Shown in pieces: positions 26,076 through 34,037 of a DNA stretch of 57,568 nt (its first letter is position 1; each line of letters begins with the position of its first letter). The DNA is taken from NCBI GenBank assembly GCA_019637195.1, contig JAHBWA010000045.1, forward strand, positions 1 to 57,568, in the 5' to 3' direction. A program made the position numbers and the translations under genes. The notes under the pieces are model-generated. The model did not search any database. It was given only the letters and a program-made list of their open reading frames with translations, and was not told where the DNA came from. This DNA comes from Labilithrix sp. GTDB taxonomy: Bacteria; Myxococcota_A; Polyangia; Polyangiales; Polyangiaceae.

Positions 26076-28427
26076 TTGGCGGAGGGGCCGGGACAGCGCG
26101 CGCACCGCCGGATCGGGACGATGGTCCGGGACAAGTACCGGATCGACGCGTTCATCGCCACCGGCTCGATGGCGAACGTGTACGCGGCGACCCACCGGAA
26201 CGGGAGCCGCGTCGCGCTCAAGATCCTCCACCGCGAGCTCGCGCGCGATCCCGCGATGGCGGAGCGCTTCCGTCGCGAAGGGTACTTCGCCAACGCCATC
26301 GGCCACCCCGGCGTCGTCCGCGCGATCGACGACGACGTCGCCGAGGACGGCTGCGCCTTCATCGTCATGGAGCTGCTCGAAGGGGAGAACCTGGACGAGC
26401 GCCGCCAGCGCCTCGGCGGGCGCCTGCCGCTCCCCGAGGCGCTGCAGATCGCCGACGCCATGCTCGACGTGCTCGCCGCGGCACACGCGCACGAGGTCCT
26501 CCACCGCGACCTCAAGCCCGAGAACGTCTTCATCACGCGGAAGAACGAGGTCAAGCTCCTCGACTTCGGCGTCGCCCGCTTCAACGACGGGCGGAGCTCG
26601 AGCGACATGACCGCGGTGGGCATGGTGCTCGGCACCCCCGCGTTCATGCCGCCGGAGCAGGCGCTCGGGCGGCGCGAGGCCGTCGACGCGCGGAGCGACA
26701 TCTGGGGCGTCGGCGCGACGCTCTTCACCGTCATCACCGGCCAGGCGGTCCACGCCGGCGGCGACGCGAAGACGAAGCTCATCGCGACCGCGCGGACGCC
26801 CGCGCGACCGATCCGCGACGTCGCCCCGGAGACGCCGCGCGCGGTCGCGCAGGTCGTCGATCGCGCGCTCGCGTTCGACAAACTGGAGCGCTGGGCCGAC
26901 GCCGACGCGATGCGCGAGGCGCTCCGCTGGGCGCGCATGTCTCTCGACGACGCCGTCGCGTCGCAGCTCGAGCGCTTCGACGGCGAAGCGTTCGTGCCGC
27001 CGGTCCCGACCCGGCGCGCGACGGAGGACGAGCCGACCCTCGCGGGTCCGGCGCAGGCGTTCGCCGACTCCGCGTTCGAGGAGCGGACCGAGAAGCGCAA
27101 GGCGCTCGCGGCGCGAAGGCGCCAGCCGATGAGCGACGGCGTGATCACGAGCGCGCCGCCCGTGACCCAGCGCGACCTGCCACCCTCGATGGCCGCGAGC
27201 GAGGATCCGACGTTCTCGCTGCGGAACGATCCGGTGTTCTCGCTCCGCCGCGGCGGAGCGCCCGCGCGCGCCGGCGCGCGGGCCGACTCGGCGCCGATCA
27301 CCGAGCGCATCCCTCATCGCACGGACGTCTCGACGGCCGAGCGGCCGATCGCCGCCCTGCACTCGGCCGAGTCCGCCGCGGACGCCGCCGCGCTGATCAA
27401 GGCCGCGCTCGCCAGCACCGCGCTCGCGTTCGACGACGACGGTCCCGAGCTCGGGACGTTGCCGAGGTTCGACGCGCGCGCGGCCGCGGCGAGCGGACCG
27501 CCAATGCCCGCGGCAGGCTCGCCGGCAGCCGCGCGCCACGAGGGCGCGGCGCCGCCGACGCTCGCCACGCCGGCCACGCCGCCAGGCTTCGGAGCGACGC
27601 CGGGCTTCGGCTCCGCGACGCCGGGCTTCGGCTCCGCGACGCCGGGCTTCGGCTCCGCGACGCCGGGCTTCGGCTCCGCGCCGCCGGGCGGCCCCGGCGC
27701 GACCGGCGCACCGCCACGCGGCATGAGCGCGTCGACGCCCCCGGGCTTCGGCGCGACGTTTCCGTCGACGCGCACCGCGCCAGGCATCGGCGCGGCGCCG
27801 CCCGGAACGTTCCCCACCGACTCGGCCACCTCGGGCGCGCTCGGCGCGCCGGCGCCGGGGAGCGATCGCGGGGCAGCGTCGGGGCCGGCCGCGGGCTTCG
27901 GCCGCGCGTCTCTGGTGGACGGCGGCGGACGCTCCGGCATCTCCCCAGCGGCGCTCGCCGAGACGCGCCGGCGCCCCTCGGAGACGCCGGACGCCCCGGG
28001 CCCGCTGCTCGCCACGATCGTCCCGAAGCGCTCCGGCGGCGTCCTCCGCGTCCTCGTGCCGATCGCCGTCGGCGTCCTGGCGGGCGTCGTCACGTACGCC
28101 GTCGTGGTCCGCCAGCGCGCCGCGAACGCGAGCCACGCGGTGGCCGCGTCCGCGGAGCCCAGGGTGCCGGCTCCGGGGAGCGCGTCTCCCCCGCCCCCGG
28201 TGGCGCCGCCCGCGACCGAAGCGCCGGCGACCGCCGAGCCAGCCCCCGACGCGCCCGCAGCGAGCGCGACCGCGGCGTCGAGCGCGCCTGCGAAGAAGCC
28301 GCGCCCGCGCCCCCGCGCCAAGCCTCCCAGCACGCCGTCCGCGGCGGCGCCGACCGAGGCCCCCACCGCGGAGCCGCCGCCCGTCCCCGTGCCGCCACCC
28401 CCGCCGCCGGCCGACGATCCCGAGTAG
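26076..28427 (+). CDS. Membrane Ser/Thr protein kinase with long Pro/Gly-rich linker
   Basis: 783 aa from TTG 26076, chosen because GAGGAGG sits 5 nt upstream; ATG 26040 in frame has a weaker site. The kinase domain (about residues 18-290) has Lys49 (VALKIL), the catalytic loop HRDLKPENV with Asp145, DFG at 163-165 and the activation end TPAFMPPEQ. The glycine loop is the divergent GSMANVY. A disordered Pro/Ala/Gly region with TPGFGSA repeats leads to one span VLVPIAVGVLAGVVTYAVVV (about 655-675) and a Pro-rich extracytoplasmic tail without a sensor fold. It probably signals envelope state by phosphorylation; target unknown. Confidence 0.94.
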   Translation: MAEGPGQRAHRRIGTMVRDKYRIDAFIATGSMANVYAATHRNGSRVALKILHRELARDPAMAERFRREGYFANAIGHPGVVRAIDDDVAEDGCAFIVMELLEGENLDERRQRLGGRLPLPEALQIADAMLDVLAAAHAHEVLHRDLKPENVFITRKNEVKLLDFGVARFNDGRSSSDMTAVGMVLGTPAFMPPEQALGRREAVDARSDIWGVGATLFTVITGQAVHAGGDAKTKLIATARTPARPIRDVAPETPRAVAQVVDRALAFDKLERWADADAMREALRWARMSLDDAVASQLERFDGEAFVPPVPTRRATEDEPTLAGPAQAFADSAFEERTEKRKALAARRRQPMSDGVITSAPPVTQRDLPPSMAASEDPTFSLRNDPVFSLRRGGAPARAGARADSAPITERIPHRTDVSTAERPIAALHSAESAADAAALIKAALASTALAFDDDGPELGTLPRFDARAAAASGPPMPAAGSPAAARHEGAAPPTLATPATPPGFGATPGFGSATPGFGSATPGFGSATPGFGSAPPGGPGATGAPPRGMSASTPPGFGATFPSTRTAPGIGAAPPGTFPTDSATSGALGAPAPGSDRGAASGPAAGFGRASLVDGGGRSGISPAALAETRRRPSETPDAPGPLLATIVPKRSGGVLRVLVPIAVGVLAGVVTYAVVVRQRAANASHAVAASAEPRVPAPGSASPPPPVAPPATEAPATAEPAPDAPAASATAASSAPAKKPRPRPRAKPPSTPSAAAPTEAPTAEPPPVPVPPPPPPADDPE
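27598..27681. repeat. 21-bp tandem repeat in the kinase linker
   Basis: Four 21-bp copies (27598-27681), each encoding TPGFGSA. In frame; the last copy differs at one end. Confidence 0.92.
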
Positions 28428-28466
28428 CGGCCTACGCCGCGGACGTCGTGGTCCCCGGCGCGCGCG

Positions 28467-29618
28467 TCACCGCCACTTGAAGAGCCGCACCGCGAGCACG
28501 AACGAGACCGCGCCCCACACCCCGCAGAGGCCGATCCTCCCCGAGACGTCCGCGAGCGAGGCTCCGTCGATCATGACGGCGCGGAGCGCGTCGTTGAGGG
28601 CGGTGAGCGGCATGTAGCGGATCACCGGCTGCACCGCGTCGGGGAAGCGCGACGACGAGAAGAAGACGCCCGAGCAGAGGTACATCGGGAACGAGACGAC
28701 GTTGATGAGGCCGCTGACGATCTGCGGGTTCTCCGCGCGGCACGCGAGGAAGAGCCCCATCACGGCGAACGTGAGCCCGCCGACGAGCGCGGTCAGCGCG
28801 AGCGTCAAGATGCTGCCCTGCACGCCGACGTCGAAGACGAGCCACGAGAAGAGGAGCAGCGGCGCGAGCTCGATCGGGAGGAGCACCGCGCGGACGAGCA
28901 GGAACGAGAGCAAGAAGTCGCTCCGCCGCATCGGCGTCGCGGTGAGCCGTTTGATGAGCTTCTTCGTCCGCATCTCCGCGAGCGAGAAGCCGATGCCCCA
29001 CAGCCCGGTCGACATCAGCCCGAGCCCGACGAGGCCGGGGATCAGGAAGTCGATGTAGCGCGATCCCGGCTCGGTGACCGTCTTCGTGACCGGCGCGAAG
29101 GCGTCGCTCCGCCCCTCGCCGCGCTGCAGGACGTCGTCGGTGACCGAGCGCGCCAGTCGGCTCTCCGGACGCGTCGGATCGAAGCGGTAGGCGTAGCCGA
29201 TCTCGCCCTCGGCGGGCACGACGACGAGGCTCACCTTCCCGGTGCGGAGCTCGGCGTCCGCCTCGGTCGGAGGCAGGACCTTCACCTTCACGTCGTCGGC
29301 CTTCGCGAGGATCTCTCGCGCCCGCTCGGCGCGCGCGAGCGTCGCCGCCGACGACGACTCGACCGCGACGACGACCGGCTCGGGGTCTCGATTGCGGAAC
29401 GCGATCCCGAGCACGACCGACAGGACGAGAGGGAAGCCGAACGTCCAGAACATCGAGCCGGGCTCGCGGTAGAAGAGGCGAAACCGCGCGAGCGCGAGCT
29501 CTGTGATCGCGTTCAGGCGCGCCCGCCGGACGCTCACCGGCCCGCTCCGCGCGAGCGCGGCCTTCGCACGCCCGCCCGCGACGCGCTCGGCGGGGCCGCC
29601 CTTCGCCGGCTCACTCAC
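28467..29618 (-). CDS. ABC-2 type exporter permease
   Basis: 383 aa. A first span (MFWTFGFPLVLSVVLGIAF), a long extracytoplasmic loop, then five spans in the C-terminal half (IDFLIPGLVGLGLMSTGLWG..., TKKLIKRLTATPMRRSDFLLSFL, SGVFFSSSRFPDAVQPVIRYMPLTALNDALRAVMIDG) are typical of the ABC-2/NatB-like family that exports drugs, lipids or other small molecules. GTG 29618 overlaps the ATPase stop by 8 nt. Confidence 0.92.
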   Translation of the reverse strand: MSEPAKGGPAERVAGGRAKAALARSGPVSVRRARLNAITELALARFRLFYREPGSMFWTFGFPLVLSVVLGIAFRNRDPEPVVVAVESSSAATLARAERAREILAKADDVKVKVLPPTEADAELRTGKVSLVVVPAEGEIGYAYRFDPTRPESRLARSVTDDVLQRGEGRSDAFAPVTKTVTEPGSRYIDFLIPGLVGLGLMSTGLWGIGFSLAEMRTKKLIKRLTATPMRRSDFLLSFLLVRAVLLPIELAPLLLFSWLVFDVGVQGSILTLALTALVGGLTFAVMGLFLACRAENPQIVSGLINVVSFPMYLCSGVFFSSSRFPDAVQPVIRYMPLTALNDALRAVMIDGASLADVSGRIGLCGVWGAVSFVLAVRLFKWR

Positions 29619-30603
29619 GGAGCGCTCTCCCCGTCAGCGTGACGAAGACGTCCTCGAGCGTCGCGTGGTGGGTCGACAGGTTGGAGAGCTCGAGCGCCTC
29701 GGCGCGGAGCGCCCCGAGCACCGCCGGCAGCGCGAGGTGGAGGTGCTCGACCGTGAGCACGATGCGCCCCGTCAAGAAGCGCGACGCCTTGACCCCGGCC
29801 AGCTCCGCGAGCGAGGCCGCGAGGGCATCGCGCGCCGCCTCCTCGGCCGGCGGCGCCGCGAGCGTGATCTCGACGATCTGACTCCCGCCGAGCGAGTCGA
29901 TGAGCTCCTTCGGCGTCCCGAGCGCGATCATCTTGCCGTGATCGATCACGCCGACGCGATCGCAGAGGCGCTCCGCCTCATCCATGTAGTGCGTCGTCAA
30001 GAGGACGCTCCCGCCCTGCTCCTTGAACGCGAGGACGACGTCCCAGAGCATCCGCCGCGACTGGGGATCGAGCCCCGTCGTCGGCTCGTCGAGGAAGAGG
30101 AGCCGAGGATCGCCCACGAGGGCGCACGCGACCGCGAGCCGCTGACGCTGTCCGCCCGAGAGCGTGTCGTACTTCGCGTGCTCCTTCTCGCGGAGCGCGA
30201 CGAGATCGATCACCTGCTCGACGTCGCGCCCCTCGGTGAAGAACGAGCGAAACAGCTTGATCGTCTCGCGCACCGTCAGCTTGTCGGGGAGGTTCGTCTG
30301 CTGGAGCGACACACCGAGGCGCTCGCGGAGCCAGCGCTCGTCGGTCTCCCAGCGGCGGCCGAGGATCTCGACGGTGCCGCCGGTCGGGTGGAGCAACCCT
30401 TCGAGGATCTCGACCGTGGTCGTCTTGCCGGCGCCGTTCGGCCCGAGCAGGCCGAAGCACTCGCCGACGCGGACCTCGAGGTCGAGCCCGTCGACCGCGA
30501 CGACCTCGTCGTCGTAGGTCTTCTGCAGCCCCTTGCAGTGGATCGAGAGCTCAGTGGTGGCGGAGCGCTCCTCGAGGCGAGGCTCCGGCGCGGCGCCGTG
30601 CAT
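29611..30603 (-). CDS. ABC exporter ATPase, DrrA/CcmA type
   Basis: 330 aa from ATG 30603 (a GTG 33 nt upstream is in frame). Walker A GPNGAGKTT, Q-loop SLQQTNL, signature LSGGQRQRL, Walker B LLFLDEPTTGLD and H-loop TTHYMDEAE are intact. The C-terminal domain (HLHLALPAVLGALRAEALEL...ATLEDVFVTLTGRAL) is the usual ending of multidrug or antibiotic-export ATPases. Forms one exporter with the ABC-2 permease. Confidence 0.94.
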   Translation of the reverse strand: MHGAAPEPRLEERSATTELSIHCKGLQKTYDDEVVAVDGLDLEVRVGECFGLLGPNGAGKTTTVEILEGLLHPTGGTVEILGRRWETDERWLRERLGVSLQQTNLPDKLTVRETIKLFRSFFTEGRDVEQVIDLVALREKEHAKYDTLSGGQRQRLAVACALVGDPRLLFLDEPTTGLDPQSRRMLWDVVLAFKEQGGSVLLTTHYMDEAERLCDRVGVIDHGKMIALGTPKELIDSLGGSQIVEITLAAPPAEEAARDALAASLAELAGVKASRFLTGRIVLTVEHLHLALPAVLGALRAEALELSNLSTHHATLEDVFVTLTGRALRE

Positions 30604-30716
30604 GCGGCCGAGCAGACTAGCATGCCGCAGCGCCACGGTTGGAGGTCGCGCGCGCGCCTCACGACAGACCTCCGGCGCGACGCCGGTTTCGAGGTCGACC
30701 TCGCGACCGCGCTGGC

Positions 30717-30731
30717 TATCATCGCGCCACC
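30717..30731 (+). promoter_or_regulatory. Candidate near-leaderless promoter of pgi
   Basis: TATCAT (30717-30722) lies 9 nt before ATG 30732; there is no ribosome site. No clear -35. Confidence 0.4.
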
Positions 30732-32387
30732 ATGGCGAGCCCCCTCACCTCTTCACCCGCGTGGAAGGCCCTGTCGAAGCACCACGAAGCCGCTTCGCGC
30801 CTGCACATGCGCGACCTCTTCGCGAGCGATCCGGGACGCTTCGCGCGGCTCTCGGTCGAGGCGTGCGGCCTCTTCGTGGACTACTCGAAGCACCGCGTGA
30901 CCGACGAGACGATGTCGCTCCTCTTCTCGCTCGCGAAGCAGGCGGAGATCGAGCGCTGGCGCGACCGCATGTTCGCGGGGGAGCGCATCAACTTCACCGA
31001 GGACCGCCCGGTGCTCCACGTCGCGCTCCGCAACCGAGGCGCGCGCCCGATCCTCGTCGACGGCAAGGACGTCATGCCCGACGTCCGCGCGGTGCTCGCG
31101 AAGATGCGCCTCTTCAGCGAGCGCGTCCGCTCCGGCGAGTGGAAGGGGCACACCGGGAAATCCATCACGCACGTCGTCAACATCGGCATCGGCGGCTCGG
31201 ACCTCGGGCCCGTCATGGTGACGGAGGCGCTCCGCCCTTACTGGAAGCGCGAGCTCCACCCGCACTTCGTCTCGAACATCGACGGCACGGCGATCGCCGA
31301 GGTCCTGCGCGTCGTCGATCCGGAGCGCACCCTCTTCATCGTCGCGTCGAAGACGTTCACGACGCAGGAGACGCTGACGAACGCCCGCTCGGCGCGCGCC
31401 TGGCTCGTCTCGCAGCCCGGCTTCGACGACGGCGCCGTCGCCAAGCACTTCGTCGCGCTCTCGACCAACGAGAAGGAGGTGCGCGCCTTCGGCATCGATC
31501 CCGAGAACATGTTCCCTTTCTGGGACTGGGTCGGCGGCCGCTACTCGCTCTGGAGCGCGATCGGCCTGTCGATCGCGCTGATGATCGGCATGGACGCCTT
31601 CGAGGAGCTGCTCGACGGCGCCTTCGACGTCGACGAGCACTTCCGCACGTCGTCGCTCGAGCGGAACATCCCGGTCATCCTCGGCCTGCTCGGCGTCTGG
31701 TACACGAACTTCTTCGGCGCCGAGTCGCACGCGATCCTCCCCTACGACCAGTATCTCCACCGCTTCCCGGCTTACTTCCAGCAGGGCGACATGGAGTCGA
31801 ACGGCAAGCGCGTCGACCGGCGCGGCGACGCGATCGTCGACTACACGACGGGCCCTGTCGTGTGGGGAGAGCCGGGCACGAACGGACAGCACGCGTTCTA
31901 CCAGCTGATCCACCAGGGCACGCGCCTCGTCCCGTGCGACTTCATCGCGCCGATCGAGACGCAGAACCCGATGGGCGACCACCACGACATCCTGCTCGCC
32001 AACTTCTTCGCGCAGACCGAGGCGCTCATGCGCGGCAAGACGGAGGCCGAGGCGCGCGCCGAGCTCGAAGCGGCCGGCGTGTCTGCGGAGCGCGTCGCCC
32101 TCCTCACGCCGCACAAGGTCTTCCCGGGCAACCGCCCGACGACGTCGATCCTGGTGCAGAAGCTCACGCCCCGCGCGCTCGGCGCGCTCGTCGCGACCTA
32201 CGAGCACAAGATCTTCGTCCAGGGCATCGTCTGGAACATCAACAGCTTCGACCAGTGGGGCGTCGAGCTCGGCAAGCAGCTCGCGAGCGCGATCCTCCCC
32301 GAGCTGACCGCGGAGGGCCCGGTGACGACGCACGACGCCTCGACCAACGGCCTCGTCGATCTCTACAAGTCACGCCGCCGCGGCTGA
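30732..32387 (+). CDS. pgi: Glucose-6-phosphate isomerase
   Basis: 551 aa, close to the E. coli enzyme length. Interconverts glucose-6-phosphate and fructose-6-phosphate in glycolysis and gluconeogenesis. Both family signatures are clear: WDWVGGRYSLWSAIG and GIVWNINSFDQWGVELGK. VNIGIGGSDLGP and SKTFTTQETLTNA form the phosphate-binding site, QGDMESNGKRVD and GEPGTNGQHAFYQLIHQG carry catalytic Glu and His regions. It stands alone, divergent from the ABC exporter. It may support gluconeogenesis when the nearby glyoxylate shunt is in use. Confidence 0.98.
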   Translation: MASPLTSSPAWKALSKHHEAASRLHMRDLFASDPGRFARLSVEACGLFVDYSKHRVTDETMSLLFSLAKQAEIERWRDRMFAGERINFTEDRPVLHVALRNRGARPILVDGKDVMPDVRAVLAKMRLFSERVRSGEWKGHTGKSITHVVNIGIGGSDLGPVMVTEALRPYWKRELHPHFVSNIDGTAIAEVLRVVDPERTLFIVASKTFTTQETLTNARSARAWLVSQPGFDDGAVAKHFVALSTNEKEVRAFGIDPENMFPFWDWVGGRYSLWSAIGLSIALMIGMDAFEELLDGAFDVDEHFRTSSLERNIPVILGLLGVWYTNFFGAESHAILPYDQYLHRFPAYFQQGDMESNGKRVDRRGDAIVDYTTGPVVWGEPGTNGQHAFYQLIHQGTRLVPCDFIAPIETQNPMGDHHDILLANFFAQTEALMRGKTEAEARAELEAAGVSAERVALLTPHKVFPGNRPTTSILVQKLTPRALGALVATYEHKIFVQGIVWNINSFDQWGVELGKQLASAILPELTAEGPVTTHDASTNGLVDLYKSRRRG

Positions 32388-32475
32388 CGTTCGAGCGCGG
32401 ACGAAGTCCGCCGCGACCGGAGAGCGCGACGACGCCGGAGAGCGCGACGACGCCGGAGACCCGCCGCGCTCTCGC

Positions 32476-32579
32476 TCAGACGGCATCGATGTGCTTCGTC
32501 TTGACGCCGGAGAGCGTGACGACGCCGGAGCCCCCTGCCGCGCCCGCGCTCAGACGGCGTCGACGCTCTTCGTCTTGTC
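32476..32579. repeat. Diverged duplicate of the TPR gene 3' end
   Basis: The last 30 bases of the leftward TPR gene (32550-32579) recur at 32476-32505 with 25 of 30 matches. On the minus strand the copy still reads VKTKHIDAV-stop against DKTKSVDAV-stop. Shorter GACGCCGGAGAGCG copies fill 32435-32530. Confidence 0.8.
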
Positions 32580-32987
32580 GAGCAGGCTCGGGAGCTCGCC
32601 GCGGAGGCGCTTTTGCCAGTCGTTGCTCTCGACGACGTGCGCGCCGTCCGGCAAGAGCTCGCGGTAGTGGTCGAGCCGGCCGAGCGCCTTCGCGAGGTCG
32701 CTCTTCGCCTCGGCGCGCGCGGCCGCGAGCGTGGCGCTGAAGTAGGCGTCGTCGAGCACGAACGGATCGAGCTCCTTGTCGGCCTTGTTCTTCACGATCG
32801 CCTGCTCGATGTCGGCGACGGCCTCGGCGTAGCGCTCGGCGAGCTCGTACGCGGTGCCGCGATCGAAGAGCGGCTCGGGGCCGTCGTTGCCGCCGTCGAT
32901 CTCCTCGGTCGCCGCGGCGATCGCCTCCTCGTAGTCCCCCTGCTCGATGTGCTTCTTCGCGAACGACATTCCGTATCGGCCGGCCAT
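32550..32987 (-). CDS. TPR-like small protein
   Basis: 145 aa, cytoplasmic. SFAKKHIEQGDYEEAIAAATEEIDGGNDGPEPLFDRGTAYELAERYAEAVADIEQAIVKNK is a pair of tetratricopeptide-like helix hairpins; a helical tail follows (RAEAKSDLAKALGRLDHYRELLPDG). It probably acts as a small scaffold. ATG 32987 or ATG 32969. Confidence 0.82.
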   Translation of the reverse strand: MAGRYGMSFAKKHIEQGDYEEAIAAATEEIDGGNDGPEPLFDRGTAYELAERYAEAVADIEQAIVKNKADKELDPFVLDDAYFSATLAAARAEAKSDLAKALGRLDHYRELLPDGAHVVESNDWQKRLRGELPSLLDKTKSVDAV

Positions 32988-33029
32988 GGGCGGGGACCGT
33001 AGCGGAAGCGCGGGCCCGCCTCAATCGGC

Positions 33030-33107
33030 GCGACGCTCCGCGACGCAGCCCCCGCGCGACGCTCCGCGACGCAGCCCCTGCGCAGCGCTCCACGACGCAG
33101 CCCCCGC
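33030..33107. repeat. 26-bp tandem repeat, three copies, intergenic
   Basis: Units 33030-33055, 33056-33081 and 33082-33107, each with a CTCC(G/A)CGACGCAGCCCC core. Lies between the leftward TPR gene and the rightward SDR promoter. Confidence 0.88.
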
Positions 33108-33122
33108 GCACGCGACGTCGCC

Positions 33123-33137
33123 TGATAGAGTGACGCC
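33123..33137 (+). promoter_or_regulatory. Candidate leaderless promoter of the SDR gene
   Basis: TGA-TAGAGT (33123-33131) is an extended -10; 6 nt separate it from ATG 33138. The block CCTGATAG is shared with the promoter at 45676-45686. Confidence 0.55.
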
Positions 33138-33923
33138 ATGAAAGCGATCTTCGTGACGGGGGCCGCGTCGGGGATCGGTCGCGCGACGGCGCTGCTCTTC
33201 GCGCGACGCGGCTTCAAGGTCGGCTGCTACGACATCGACGTCGAGGGCGCGCGCCGCGTCGCCGAGGAGATCGACGGCGGCGCGGGCCAGGGCGCGAGCG
33301 CCCACGGCCGCATCGACGTGGCGAACGAGGAGTCTTGGACTTCGGCCCTCGACGACTTCGAGGCGCACGCCCATCGCATGGACGTGCTCTTCAACTGCGC
33401 CGGCATTCTCCGCACCGGCCGCTTCGAGGACGTGCCGCCCGCGGAGTGCAGGAAGCAGCTCGACGTCAACGTGATGGGCGTCGTGCTCGGCGTGCAGAAG
33501 AGCCTGCCGCTGCTCGAGCGCACCGCCTCCGAGCACGGCGGGAGCGTGATCGTGAACATGTCGAGCGCGTCGGCGACCTACGGCCAGCCCGAGCTCGCGG
33601 TGTACTCGGCGACCAAGTTCGCGGTCCGCGCCCTCACCGAGGCGCTCGACGTCGAGCTCGCGGGGCGGAAGATCCGCGTCTGCGACGTGATGCCGGGCTA
33701 CGTCGACACACCGATGGTCGCGACCCAGACCCATACGCCGAAGTCGCTCGATCGCTTGGGCGTCAACCTCACGGCCGAGGCCGTGGCCGAGACCGTGTGG
33801 AAGGCCGTCCACGGCCGCGGCCTGCACTACATCCCGCAGGTCAACGTGGCCCTCATGAACCGCCTCGGCGGCCTGCTCCCCGAGCTCGGGCGCGCCGTGA
33901 CGCGCCGGATCGCGAAACGCTGA
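33138..33923 (+). CDS. Short-chain dehydrogenase/reductase (SDR)
   Basis: 261 aa. The cofactor loop TGAASGIG, acidic DIDVEGA after the second strand (NAD-type), NCAGI, the catalytic Ser in VNMSSASATYGQ, and Tyr-x-x-x-Lys in YSATKFAVRAL are all present. It is a classical SDR of unknown substrate. The last ten codons and stop are repeated twice in tandem after the gene. Confidence 0.93.
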   Translation: MKAIFVTGAASGIGRATALLFARRGFKVGCYDIDVEGARRVAEEIDGGAGQGASAHGRIDVANEESWTSALDDFEAHAHRMDVLFNCAGILRTGRFEDVPPAECRKQLDVNVMGVVLGVQKSLPLLERTASEHGGSVIVNMSSASATYGQPELAVYSATKFAVRALTEALDVELAGRKIRVCDVMPGYVDTPMVATQTHTPKSLDRLGVNLTAEAVAETVWKAVHGRGLHYIPQVNVALMNRLGGLLPELGRAVTRRIAKR

Positions 33924-33999
33924 GCCCCGCGCCGTGACGCGCCGGATCGCGAAACGCTGAGCCCCGCGCCGTGACGCGCCGGATCGCGAAACGCTGAGC
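33892..33999. repeat. 37-bp tandem repeat of the SDR gene 3' end
   Basis: Copy 1 (33892-33928) holds the final codons (AVTRRIAKR) and TGA; copies 2 (33929-33965) and 3 (33966-33999) are nearly exact repeats beyond the stop. Confidence 0.92.
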
Positions 34000-34037
34000 C
34001 GCGCGCCGACGACATCACTCGCGCGGCGCGCGACGGC

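Noticed and set aside
26025..28136. Long leftward open frame extending the exonuclease upstream through the kinase gene
   Set aside because: The exonuclease begins at 26024 with the family's N-terminal strand. The upstream part is antisense to a kinase with intact motifs.
26048..28480. 810-aa rightward frame overlapping the kinase in another phase
   Set aside because: Arg-rich shadow without motifs; the kinase phase has K, HRD, DFG and a ribosome site.
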